The translations under genes and the position numbers were made by a program. Source: Struthio camelus (lineage: Eukaryota; Chordata; Aves; Struthioniformes; Struthionidae). From it: DNA of 64,000 bases. Positions 12,841-24,955 of this stretch are shown here, piece after piece. Location: assembly GCF_040807025.1 (NCBI RefSeq), contig NC_090947.1, positions 8,122,001 to 8,186,000 on the forward strand. The letters are read 5' to 3'. Each line of letters starts with the position of its first letter. Position 1 is the first letter of the stretch. Under the pieces are notes generated by a model, which saw only the letters and a program-made list of their open reading frames with translations, did not search any database and was not told where the DNA came from.

Positions 12841-14639
12841 TCACCTTTGTTTCACTGTTCCCCTCGATATTTTGTCATCCGCGCCAGGGTGTAACACTGG
12901 CGGTTCTGAGAATATAGATGCCAAATGACATTTGTCTGTGGTAGACTTGTTTTACAATGACGCTTGTTAGAAACCCGCAGCTCTCAACAAGAAAAGGGGG
13001 AGGGCTTGCAAGAAATGGATTCTTTAGGAAGGTCTGGCAAATGCTTTTCTAAGAATATGCAGCACGGTAACACCCAGCGTTCTCGCCAAAGGTGAAAGGT
13101 GTAAGGGTCTATACTGTTTTGCCATCTACAGGGGCAAGTCTGATGAGGATGTGTCATTGTGTACTCACCTCCATTTTTATTTGGACCCAACTTCATTTTT
13201 GTTTGTCATCAGTGTATAGCACAGTCTTTGCCTAATTAACGATATTTAAATATTTTTGAGGGAAGCTGAACGTAGAAAAATCTGTCTGAGATCCACACCC
13301 CCCCGCCTTTATTTTCCCTCCTGTATGGGGCTGGCAAGCTGTAGTGATCGGCAACTGACTGTCTTTTCTGTTACAATAGCAATCACAGCCCTATTTACGA
13401 TTCGCTACAAAGATGACAAAGCCTTGACCTCAGGCAATGGTGAGGATGACCAGACTATAAACGTGATGCATATACGCGTGGGTGTATGTAAAGGGGAGGG
13501 AAGGGAAAAGCTAGCAAGGCTTTTAAGATTTGAGGCCCACTCTTAAATGTAAACGCTATGTTCTTCCTAGAAGGGGGGAATCTCATGAGTTATTTATAAA
13601 GCCTCAGGGTGCCAAACCCCAGAGTTACAGGAACATCTGCTCAGGGAGCTTGTAAAAAAAAAAAGTTCCCTTTGCACTGTTTTCCTGGGGCTAAATCTTG
13701 CTTCAGACTGTATGACTTGTGTCTGTTAGGAAATTAAATGTGCCCAGGAACGCTCCTGGGAATGGAGGCACTTACCAGCTGTATCTTCAAACTCTCTTAT
13801 CCTCCAGAGCAGGGTGGCTGCATCCAAACTACCTAACGGGAGCAGTTACTGCTGGGTCCCAACTCCTGGTCCGTGGGAACCCTTTGGACGCCCCTCACCG
13901 TGTCTGCCACCCCACACGGGCATGTAGCTGGGTCACTCGTGTCTCCCTCATTCCTATGGCTGTGACTGATCCAGAAGGATTTAGCATATAAATGTAGAGA
14001 GCCACAGCGAAATTCTGGGCACCCAGGAGTCCCTTTCCCTGAGCTCCCTCGCTTGAGGTCTCCCTGGTATGCCCAAATCTGCCTTATCCTTTTGACAGCT
14101 CAGCCCACCTTCAACTCAGTCACATCCACTTACCCTGCCTGTCTGTCTCAGCAGGGATCTGTGGGGGGCTCTGTCCCTGCAAGATGTTTGCCCGCCCAAA
14201 TTCAGTATCACTGATATTTCCCACAGCAATCATTCAGTCATCAGCCTCATCTTCGGCTTTTCTGTCACAGCAAATGTGGCGCTTTCTTGGACTTCAGTAC
14301 TGCAGCCGCTGCTTGGGGCCTCTGAGGTCAAAGCTGAGTAAATCTCACTGCCCAGCCAGGCAACTGTGCAAAAATAAATTTCAATTTCAAAGATGCAGCC
14401 TATTATTGATTCCCTGAGCGGTCACGGTTCACACAGCTCAGCCATATCATCAGCCACATGCTTAGGGTTTAATTACCTGTGCTGTATATTAAAGATACTA
14501 TATATGGTGTGCTGGAGAGTCAAGACTCAGAAAGATTTAAACAAAAACAAAATGTATGGGACTGAAGGGAGAGCCTGAAGCTTCCTCCAGCCCTGCCTTG
14601 ACCGTCAGGAAAGCTGTGGTCTTTTAGGCCGTGTTTTTG
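12841..14639. other. Intergenic DNA, nothing recognised
   Basis: Ordinary composition, no repeat or exon recognised. Confidence 0.5.
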
Positions 14640-16640
14640 TGACCAGCTTTACACCTGGTCTCAGTTGGCAGGGCCAAGCAAAGGCGGTGCCATCCAGACT
14701 GCCCCCCCCCGGCCCCTCGTCCTCCCCGTGGCGCTGCCTGGGGGCCACGGATGCTCCTGCCCTATTTGGGAGCAGTTGCTGCGCCGTGGGGTCAGGTCCC
14801 GCTGCAAGCCCACCCACGGGACGGGGGCCCTTCCTTCGTCTTTGGGTGGCCAGAGGAGTCAGGCACCGAGCGGCGCCTTCTGCTGCTGATCGCAGCAAGA
14901 AGCATGGTAACTCCCCCCCCCCCCGCCCCCCGCCATGAGCTGAACAGACTAAAAGCCGGCCGTTTCGGCCTGCTGAGAGAAAGGCCGAGGCGGGAGGGCT
15001 ACGGCCACTTTTGCTCAGCAGGTAACAGCGGGGCTCTGGCAGCGGCGCACACGCAACAGTCGGGCTGGCGGGGGCCAGCCGCCCCCTTGGCAGGGATCGC
15101 TGCCTGCCGTCGCACGAGCCTGCTCTCACAACAGGAGTCCTCTAGCAGCGCCAAAGCAGCGCAGCGGCGCCTAGACCAAACGCTTGCCCACGCTTCAAGA
15201 GCCGAGGTGGCCGGGCGGTTGGTAAACAGTGCTGCTGTCTGAGAAATCAGAGCTGCCCTCAGCCTGCAGCTAAAAAGCGCAAGGATGACTTTTTGCCGTG
15301 TCTGCACCCAAAGTCAAGCCACACGTAACACGGCGACTACAAAACGCCGGCGCTTCCCCACACGGCCGTGTTGACTGACGGGGCCTCGCAACGTGCCTGA
15401 AACGAGCACAAACAGCTCAGAAGACGAGATGCCCTTAGCTAAGCCCTTATCCTGCCAGCTCTGCAAGGGCTGCAGCTCTTCGTGGCACTGCGATTAAAGA
15501 ATGGATCTATCCTCAGGAAAAAAAATACTTTGCTATCTGCCCTCCTTTTCCTGCTAAGTGGATGATGGTCCCTTTAGGCAGATACTCTTGGAGAAAACTT
15601 CCAGCTATCAAGGGGGAAAAATGGCCAACAATTATGGAAACAACCACTACAGATGTAACACAGGTCGGCGGGTGCAAACTCTAGCCTTGGCCTTTACGGG
15701 ATTTGCCATAAAACCACATTACTGGGCAAAAGCCTTGAAGAAACTACGGGCGCTTGCTCAAGTTTACAAAGCAGACCCCAGGAACAGCACGCACAGCTTA
15801 GCTAAAAAAGGAGCCAGTCCCCGAAAGCGCGGGGCAAAGGGATCGCTGTGTGCACTGCGGGCGCGTGGCTGCCGGCCACTTCAGAGCCAAGACGGAGCCG
15901 GGAGGGCCGCGAGGAGCGCTCGCACTCGCTGGGGTGCTGAGGACGGTACAAGTGCCAAACGTGGGCCAAGCTGGTGCTGCGGCGGAGCGGGGAGTGCAGA
16001 AAGGGACCCCGGCGCTAGAGGCGCACCCTGCGAGCAGCAGTACTGGCGGCAAGGGGTGCATGCGTTCCTCTTCAGGGTTAGCTGAAGGGCCCGGCAGTAC
16101 GAGGGTGAAGGAGGCCAGGGTCCTGCTTCACAGCAGCTGCCGGCGAGGGAGAGACTGTGATTCACTTCAGGAGAGCATCGGTTACCTGTGAGGAGGAGGC
16201 TGGCAGCCTTCGCTTCCCACCGCGCTCGCTGGGGCCGTAGCTGCACGCTTGGTGTACGCCGAGGTGTGAAACGGAGGGAGAGAGGGCTGGCAGCAAGCGG
16301 GGGCAGCAAACAAAGCTTCTCCATGCTGCCCTCTGCTTCCGGTCCCGCCATCTGGGCAGCTCCTGTGTCTGCTGCCTCTCTCACCGCTCACCGGCAAGGC
16401 CGGACCTCCGAGAGGAGCCTCCCGCCCTGCCGGGGCCACCGGAGATCGCTCGAGGCGCGGGGGGAAGCGGCCGTGGGCCAAGCCCCGCGTCCCCGCGCTG
16501 GCCTTGAGGTGCGGGGAGGCGCCGGCCCGGCGGCCTTTCTGCTGCCGCTGGCAGAGCGCGGACCAGCCTACGAGCGCCTTCGGGAGCAAACGCGTCGCAC
16601 CGCTGCTGTCCTGCCAGCTGCGGTCGCCTCACAGGACGGC
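14640..16640. promoter_or_regulatory. Large orphan CpG island
   Basis: About 2 kb of CpG-dense DNA in two blocks (about 14640-15400 and 15840-16640) with C homopolymers near 14701-14710 and 14909-14924. Long open frames occur on both strands, including 14605-15129 (-, 174 aa) and 15558-16085 (+, 175 aa), but none shows a known domain and all overlap others, so they are not called as genes. CpG islands of this size usually mark promoters or enhancers. It lies 8-10 kb upstream of CTLA4. Confidence 0.5.
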
Positions 16641-16899
16641 TCTGTCTGATACCGCAGAAGATAAAGAGTTATCTTCTGGTGAGCAAAGGAAAAAGAGAGG
16701 AGATTGACTGATGGTGGCAGTAGAGGGGAAACGAGCCAAAAGCCATAGACGAGGCAAAAGTCTGAATAATCAGATGAGCGAGGAGGGTGCATTGAGTCAC
16801 ATTGCAAGCCTGTACCATAAAGTGCTCTGCACCTATTTCCCAGAAGGCGATTAGTTTGCATAATGCAGAAGCTTTATGAAAGGTGTTCATTGGAACGCA

Positions 16900-18010
16900 A
16901 CGAATAATTAATTTTTTTTTTTTGTTGCGTTGGCAAATTTGGAAAGTTAGCAGGACTCATTTCAATCAGATTGAAAGGAAAAAATTTGATTTTTTTTTGG
17001 TGAATCGAAAAGTAAAACAAATAATAATTTGGAAGGTTCAAATGAGACATTTGTTCCTAAAAAATTTTAAAGCTTCCCTTCAATGGTGGCTATTTAAATA
17101 TATTTTGAATATTTGAAAATAAAGGGGATTTTTGAAAGAAAATGTTGCTTTGAATAAGAAATATCAAAGCTTTTAATTTGGAAAATGTTGCAAAGAGCAG
17201 TTTTATTGGAAACTTTGAAGTTTTTTTTTTCTTGAAATTAAAGTATATGCAGGACTATTTCACCCTCTCCTATCGTGAACGTTTGGGTGCGGAAGGTCTT
17301 TACAAGCAAAAGCGACTGAATGAACGGAGGAACAGGCACGGAGGGAGCCCGGCTCCTGCCGCCCTCCTCCAGCCCAAAGGCCTCACCGTGGAGTTACCAG
17401 TTATTTCCCTGGAATCGTGACCTCTGGCAATAGTTAACCCCAAAACAGGCCACAGAAACCGAAACGGCTGCACCGATGCAATCACACCCACTGCAGCGAA
17501 GGTCGTGTTGCAGCAACGCCGCTCACGAGGCTGCGGCAGCACGCTTTGTTGATGCTGTCAAGTCCTTACAGTAACAAGAACCGGGCCTTCGACTTTACGC
17601 CTTTTCTTTTATGAGACATCAGTTGGTTGCTGACATTTGAAAATCTCATAAAAAGTGGGTTAATACAATGGCCATTTAAATGAGCAAACATAGCGAAAAA
17701 CCTTAGGAAGTGAAACTTTCTCAAGAAAGCTCTGCCTATCTGCAGTTCCTCTTGCTGTGAAGGGTTTCCTTCACGTTTTTCTCTTTTTACCTGGTAGCAG
17801 CTCTAGGCAGAACAATGGCAAACATGTAATTTTTGACAATGTCTAAGATACCTTTGTTTTCTTTGCAAAAGAACTGATGATTTAAAAATGAAAAATGCTG
17901 TTTGTGGGGGCTGGAAAAAAGCTTTAGGAAAAGATATACATGCATTTTCTCAAAAATTTCCCCTTTTCCTTCAACATTTCATCAAAATTACAAAATTCAA
18001 AACATTTCCC
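16900..18010. repeat. AT-rich stretch with TTTGAAAAT-type motifs (possible old transposon)
   Basis: Two AT-rich blocks (about 16900-17250 and 17610-18010) are full of short self-complementary motifs such as TTTGAAAAT, AAATTTT and ATTTCAAA. They flank a GC-rich core at about 17300-17540. This resembles old palindromic MITE-like repeats of sauropsids, but no clear terminal repeats or family match could be established. Confidence 0.25.
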
Positions 18011-21000
18011 CCCAAGTGTAGGACTTGATTTTCATTGGGCCCCATCCAACACATCTGTTTTCTTTGCATGCACCAGATATAATCTCACTGCTTTCTGAAA
18101 GAAAAATTCCCCAAGTGCTGTGTTACTCATAAGCCCATCCTCCTTCCCCCCCCCTTACTGTTTTTGCAGCCCTGTTTCATAAATTCTGTCCCCCCTAGAA
18201 ACACACAGCCTTTGCAAACCGCTTTGCTTCTCCCCTTCCTCCCTAGCACAGACACCAGCCAAACTACCCAGTATGATACTTTCTGGTATCCACTATCCCT
18301 GTGGCCCAAACATTAGGAACTCTTTGGGAAGCTGGCTCTGAGTTTGGCAGTGTAGGATTTCCTAGCGAGCTTTGCAGGTGCTGCTGGTGGGGGGCAGCTG
18401 GAGCTGGGAAGAAGCATACCAGTTGGATGCTCACGGCAATCGGGGACTCTACAGCAGGGGATTAACCGGTGCTCAACTCGAATGACCAGGAGGGCAAGTT
18501 AGCTACCCTGACATTCGGTTGTTACAGATGTGCTTGTCTAAGAACATGAGAGAGACAAAAGCTTGCTGGGAGCAGCTACCTTTCAGTAAGCAGGTGTAGT
18601 AAGAAAGAGCTTCTGAGAGAGGCAGAAGCTTGTCAGCTTTTTCAAACTATCAGTTTGGCTAACGAAAGACTCAGCCTCCCCTTGCAAGTCCGGCCTCTCT
18701 TGACACCTCGATTTTTCAGTTTCACACTCAGCCCCAGTGAGGACTTTGGGAAAGGGGAATTGCTAGGCTCCAGAGATGTTGTTTCAAGCACTTGGAGGTA
18801 CTTGCAGGTACTTCCTTGGCGTGCAGGGAAGGCAAAGGGAGTTCGAGTTGTCACTGCTGCAAGGGTAAGGCTTTGTACATGAGATCAGATTCTGTGGTGA
18901 AGAGTGGGTTGAACAAAAAATCCTGCAGCTGATAATTTTCTGGAAGGAATAGGAGCTGCTTTTAGTTTGCTGACTCACATGATGGCAACCACAAACCCAG
19001 TGCTTCACTGCAGCATCCCACTTGCAGAGGGGTCTGGGTTACACCCTGGTTACAGGGTGATGGGTTTTTTTGTGCAACTGCTACACTGGAAAAACAAGAG
19101 GGTTCTTGCAAAGCCTGGGATTTATTATACAACCCTCTGCCAGAAATCCCTTATCTCTGTCTTCCAGGGCCTTCAGCCTATGATTTATCACATATTATAA
19201 TACAAACTTGCAAGCCTTGCACATATCACTGTAAACTTCCAGTAACATGTAATGGTCCATGGACCAAAGGCAAACAGATCAAGCATATCACTTCCATACA
19301 TCATGACACGACCCCAACAGATCTTAGAGGCAATTCCCAGGAACAGACCCTGACAGGCAACAACACAACAACCTATAACAAAGCCGCTATTCATTCCATG
19401 GTTGTTGTGGATAGAACTGCAATGAAAGAGGCCAGGAGACGGTGTGGGAAGCAGAAAAGTGTGGTGAGGGTAGAGCAAGGAGTGATTCAGAAGCAGCAGG
19501 GGTGGTTCCCACCCCTCAGTGCTGTGGTTCCAGACCCCCTTGCTCTGGCATGCAAACTGTAAAGAGCAGCACTGAAGGGCATGCAGGTGGTGCACGACCT
19601 GGATTCTGCTAAAATGTGCTTTTGTCCTTCAGTGTTTTCTGGGCAGGTTTTCTCTGGGAATATGCTTCATTCACAGCCTAACATTCACATCTGAAATCAC
19701 TGAAAAGCTACATACAGCCCTTCACTAATCATCCAGCCACTCAGATTCCTCCCTAAAACGTCCTTTTCCCTCTCGGCATTCTCCTTTCCTTAATTCCATC
19801 TTGTCAAAAGCCCTCCGAGATTTCCTTGCTGAAGGTGTCTCTCAGGCACTCCAGGCTTTGCAGCTTCTGTTCCCAAACTCGGTGTGCCCCTGGGAAGAGG
19901 AGGATACCTGCGTTGCAGTTCTGAGATCCGATCACTGCACAGGCAAGTCAGACTGACTGTGGATATGGGTGAATGTGACAAAATACATTTAAACGCTTTT
20001 GCCTGTGATCCCAGTTCACCTTTTGATTGCTGAAACACTCTCTTCCCTGGCCTTGACAAACCTTGGCTCACTGCTGTGCATTCAAAATGTGACTGTGAAC
20101 TATCACTTTGAACACCTTGTCATTCTCTCTGTGTCTCCCCGCTGGCTCCTCCTCTTCTCTTATATTACTTATATTAAGTTTCCTTCCTTCACTTCATTTT
20201 CCAGCCCATCCCATCCTACCTATCACCCCTTATTCACTCTTCAGAAATGGCCTCCAGCCTTTGGCGAACAAGGCTGATCTTCATTACCTACTTGTCATCA
20301 TTTCAGAGAAGTGCTTGAAATGGTCGGTGCCGTTCCTTGGAAGGGAGCCGAACTCCCGCTGGGAGCTTGGGAACATGCCTTGCTTTGTCAGGTCTCCCAC
20401 CTTTCAAATATCTAGATTCTGTGTATGTCCACGGAGTTGGAGCACTATCTCCTATATGTAAACTTCTTTCAGTCCTTTGCTTGATAAACATTAAATAACA
20501 AGGTTTAATCCTAGGTTTTTCCAAGAGTCCTGCTTTAATCTTGTGGTTTTAAATGCTGGCCATAATTTTTTTTTAGGGACTTTAATTAATAATCGGAGAC
20601 TTAACTAGCCCTATTTAGCCCTCTTTATTAGCTCTACAGACTTCTGTCTGTATCTCTTTCCCTGTGGTCTCAGATCCTATATTTTGACTGTAAGTTGCCT
20701 GGAGCATGGGAAGGGGGCAATACATTCACACTTTAAATAGACTGCGGTCCTGGTTCCTACTGGGGCGGGTAGGTACTACTGCAAACAACGTGTAGCAAAC
20801 CAGCAAGATAGGGGATACAGGGGATACAATGCAGACCTTCAATGCTAACTGGGAACGGCCAGCCTGGGAAACTGGGAGGCAAGCTTCTCTTTGTGTTAGA
20901 CAACTTGAATGCCCTGTATTTCAGGAAAGACTGTCAGATGTAATTAACTTTACAGGACTGTGGCTTCAATATCAGGAGGGGTAACGAAGCCTGGACTTTA

Positions 21001-24000
21001 AAAAGGACCAGCAACTGTAGGCACAAAGGAAAAAACAAGCCTCTCACACAACCACCTGCACCTCAAATCCTTCTGGACGATCTGCTGGTCCGCACTTCTT
21101 CGAAGTGGCCCAGAGAAACAACCCCATGACCCCTGAGAAGTGCCGAAAGGAGAATTCCTCGGTTAGTCAGAGGCTGCCCCCGCCTCCACTCGTCTTCTTT
21201 GCTGAGGCTAGACTGAGGGCACGGGCTTAGGACTAGAGAGCAGCACCTGTAGATCCAGGCTAGAGGCTGACAGAAAGGCCACATTTCTCAGAGACTTAAT
21301 CAGTGGTTTTGTGATGTGAATTGTGGTTCCTTCAGGAACGAGGACTGATCCACCAAACTTGGTCATATCTAGGGCCCTACTTACACTGATCAGGTTTTAG
21401 TCCTTTAATGGTAATGAAACAATATTTTTCCAGCCACTGTGTTATTTCCTTTTCTCTTTACCTATTGTTTTGTAGAAAAGATTTTTTCTTCAGCCATACC
21501 ACTTAGAGGTCTGGATTTTTTTTTCAAATGACAAGGCATTTCAAAACCCCAATAGGTTTGTGGCAAACTAACATGGTAAAAACGTGAACTGTTTAACATA
21601 ATAAGACATGATCTCACATTCTGAGTTTAACAAAATATCCTGAAACCAGATACTTATGCAAATGTTAAACTTCTCTTCTCCCCATTACATCTTAAGCAAT
21701 TCACCAAGCAATTTTTTTTAAAGTTCCTGTCACAGAAGAAAAAAACATGGTCAGGGTGAGGCAATTTTTCTTTAAAGCGTGAAATTAAATTTGTGAGTAA
21801 TAATAACATTTTGCAGTGGGAATTCTGAGAGGGTATCAGCAGGAGAGTTTGCCCTAACAAGCATGCAATGAAGAAAAGCAATTCAAATCACTAAAATGAG
21901 AGAGACTAACCCAAAACGACAAAGAAACCTACATGAGAAATCTAGTTATTTAACTTGCTAGCAATATGACTAATCACAGTAGTGTAGTCCAGTGTTCAGC
22001 ATAAACTGTATGTCCCTCCATGCTAGGTTCACAGAGGCCGTGAAACCAGGACAGCTCCTAAGCTCATTCTTTAGTTTAAGACACTGAAGCTTAGCGTTGC
22101 GAGGCCCTCAGTCCCCTCTGCTGCTCTGATACTGTTAGCTATGGTAGCACATGTGGAGTATAAAGGTTTCCTGTGACCTGGGGATTTACACAACCCCTAA
22201 GAACAGAGAGGAGAGTACTACGATACATGAAGGTAGAGTATGTGCTTTGAAAGAAAGATATGTCTTACACTGAGCTTTTGGATGTGGCAAGTGCAAAGCC
22301 CAGGCTGTTGGAGACAGCCTGAGGAATAACCTGGGAAAGACTTTCTGAATCCCAAAGTCAAAGGAAGGGCTCTTCCATGACCCATTCCCTGGCCCTGGCC
22401 CTAGGCCCTGTGTCAAGAGTTCCAGTCATGAAGAAGAAAGGGGGGGGAAGAAAGAAAGTTCACAAGATGGGGAAGTTAGGGCAGGAAGATTCTGGACTAC
22501 ACAGGTAAGAAGAACCAGTAACGAAGCAGGATCGGTCCTGTGGCTGCAGTCTGCAAAGCATGTCTGTGGCATATCGAGAAGGTGGACCGAGCAGAAGTCC
22601 AGAGAGTCTTCATCTGCTGAAGGACAGTTATCGGAGGGCACAGCAGAGAGCAAAGCCCTCCCAGGCATTGGTGTGGATCTCATTCGGGTGGGGTGAGGAA
22701 CTCATTTATTCGCCAAAACCCTTTGTTGTTGCATACCATGACTGAGCCAGGAAGGGTCAGAGCAGTGATCTTTGCTGGAACAAGATCTCTATCCTACTAC
22801 ATCAGCAGTCTGGTACCTACATACTCTAACACAAGGTCCCAAGTCTGATTAGCAAGGAGAGAGGGTGCCACAGGAAGGCAATCTATATCCTTTGGAGGGG
22901 GGACGCTCTGGGCTCACCTCAGGCTGCCCTAGCTAGAAGGAGAGAGAGAGACAACTCCAGGAGAATCCACAGCGAGACACATTGGGCTTTACGTAGAAGA
23001 GTAGTCATCAAAACATGAGGCTTTTCAGGAGAAACAAGGTTAAAAAGAAGGAGTGGTAGATCTGAAAGGGAATCCTGAAAATGATCCAGTCAGGAAATAC
23101 GGTGGGTAACATTGGAAATACAGTGTTTGCCAGAGCAGTCTCTGTTCTGTGGAGACCTCTCATTCTAACTCTATCAGACAACTTCGGGTATCTGGGGCAG
23201 TGAGTACTGAGTTTTATAGGGCAATCCTTTGCAAATGTTTAATGGTTAATTGCACCACCAATATGCAGTCTCAATCAATTATCAAGAGACGACTTTCTGG
23301 TTGATGAGACTGGAATGCATCATTTGTTTAACTGCATACAAAACCCAAGCCAAAAATATATACAGGACAGATAATTTGGTTATTATTCTAGATATGAAAA
23401 TGTCAAGCATAGGCTAGTAATTTCATGCCATAAATCTCACAGATATTCTGGTATGTGATGTTGCAATAGTATTTATTTCATATTACATTTAATATTAAAA
23501 TTGATTTAAGCTTGCCTAACCAGTAATACAATATGGGTTTGAATTGTTATTTGGATGCAGTTTTTGCTTTCTTATAGCCTAATTTTTATTTATCTCCAGT
23601 TCTCTTTTGAATTCTGGCTATGAATCTGTCATTACAGAAAATTGTTGCATCATCTAAATAAGGAAGCAGTAAATTCATTTATGTAATTATGTATTTATAT
23701 GATTTCAAAATCAAATATTTATCTTGTATCTTCGAACTGGGCAGGCTACCACTCAAGAACTAATGTTATTAGTTTTTCTAGGCCACAGTTCAAAAGTAGG
23801 TCTTTGCAATCTATTAGACCTACATGCATACGTGATGGTGCATCTTCTAAAGGAACTTCTCAAAAGGGGAAAAAAATAAATGATGACCTTCAGTGTAACT
23901 TCATATTTATAAAATTCTTTACTCACTGATTCGTGGATGTGACAGCCCATCACTTAAAACAGCAAGACAATTTTCAGACCTTACATGACTTTTAAGAGGT

Positions 24001-24059
24001 CACTGGATGAAAACTGTTTCACTGAGATCTGAAATGAAGCAGGTGCTCTAAGCAGAGAT
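18011..24059. other. Intergenic DNA upstream of CTLA4
   Basis: No exon recognised. 23200-23700 is AT-rich. A weak SINE-tail-like stretch near 20670-20730 was not accepted. Confidence 0.5.
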
Positions 24060-24150
24060 AGTAATAATCAAAGCTCCTGCAATGATATTTTTCATCTGTT
24101 GATGTCAAGGCACTTAGACAGAAAAGTCTGTAGGTAGGGAAAGTATTGTA
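24060..24150 (-). repeat. tRNA-derived SINE remnant
   Basis: GTAATAATCAAAG, then ATTTTTCATCTGTTGATGTC AAGGCACTTAGACA and GTCTGTAGGTAGGGAAAGTA, matches from memory the reverse complement of the old sauropsid MIR-like SINE ('...ttttcatctgtagatctcaaagcactttacaaa...'). Diverged. Confidence 0.4.
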
Positions 24151-24735
24151 GAGATGTGTAAGTCATTAGCTATAAACCTAGATAGATTTTATTTTTTTCT
24201 GGAAAGAGGAAAAACTAAAGAAGCTGGGTTACGATTCAGGTTACATTGCTGTTCTGAAAAGATGAGGCCATTGCAGTTGTAATTAGTTTTTTGAAGGGGA
24301 CAGCAGTTTTGAAACATCAAAAGCACTAAAATTAAAACAAGCAAAGAAATGGGGGCGGAGGGAAGTCCTCCACAAAAAGGCTAGCTTGCACTCATTCACT
24401 GTGTCGTATTAGGCAGAAATACAGTTGTCTATGCGTTGTCCTACTAGGAAATACCTGATGATTGCTAACATATTAAATGCTATGACTATGAAAGCCGGCA
24501 GCACCAGAGGGCCTGAACTGCTTTATTGGATGATTACTTTTCCTCCCCCAATTCTTAAAGCAGAATTGATGGCAGTTTCAGATTGAATATATATTTTCCA
24601 TCTGCTGAATAGTTGTTTTTGTTCATGCTGTTTGAGGTTAACAATGCACGTACTAATCAAACCCACTACTTCCTTTCTCGTAAAACCAAAACAAAGCTTC
24701 ATATTACTTTCAGGTACAGCATCTGGGATCAAAGC

Positions 24736-24745
24736 TATATATATA
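24736..24745 (+). promoter_or_regulatory. CTLA4: Candidate CTLA4 TATA element
   Basis: A TATATATATA run lies 153-162 nt upstream of the CTLA4 start codon. If used, transcription would start near 24765-24775, leaving a 5' UTR of about 130 nt. A TTTTTTCC tract (reverse complement GGAAAAAA, an NFAT-like core) follows at about 24806-24813. Position and motif only; simple TA repeats also occur elsewhere in the window. Confidence 0.4.
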
Positions 24746-24897
24746 CACACTGATTCTGTGTGGGTTCAAACATTTCGAAGATTCAGTATCCTGAAAGGTG
24801 TCATCTTTTTTCCAGTCCTTCCGAGAGTTCCAGTTTGGCTTAAAGTCTGAAGGCATCAGCCACCTTCGTCCCTTTCAGCATCCGTCCCAGCGCTGGA

Positions 24898-24955
24898 ATG
24901 CTCTCAGTATTGGTCACCGTGGGCTTTCTCTGCACAGCCACTGCCATTGCCGAAG
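24898..24955 (+). CDS. CTLA4: CTLA4 coding exon 1 (signal peptide)
   Basis: Encodes 19 residues plus one base: a short hydrophobic leader beginning MLSVLVTVGFLC. This ATG is the first in frame after an in-frame TAA at 24841-24843, so no longer leader is possible on unspliced upstream sequence. The Kozak context has G at -3. The donor is g|gtgggt (phase 1). The leader is shorter than the roughly 36-residue mammalian one; a further upstream coding exon cannot be excluded, but nothing in the sequence suggests one. Confidence 0.88.

Noticed and set aside
14605-16649. Several 150-175 aa open frames on both strands
   Set aside because: GC-rich DNA with few stop codons; the frames overlap one another and show no known domain.
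20670-20730. Possible SINE tail (ATTTTGACTGTAAGTTGCCTGG)
   Set aside because: Only a short loose resemblance, without the flanking core or TACAAATAATAA end.
1-24700. CD28, expected upstream of CTLA4
   Set aside because: No YMNM tail, no second MYPPPY exon and no CD28-like transmembrane exon was seen. CD28 probably lies left of the window.
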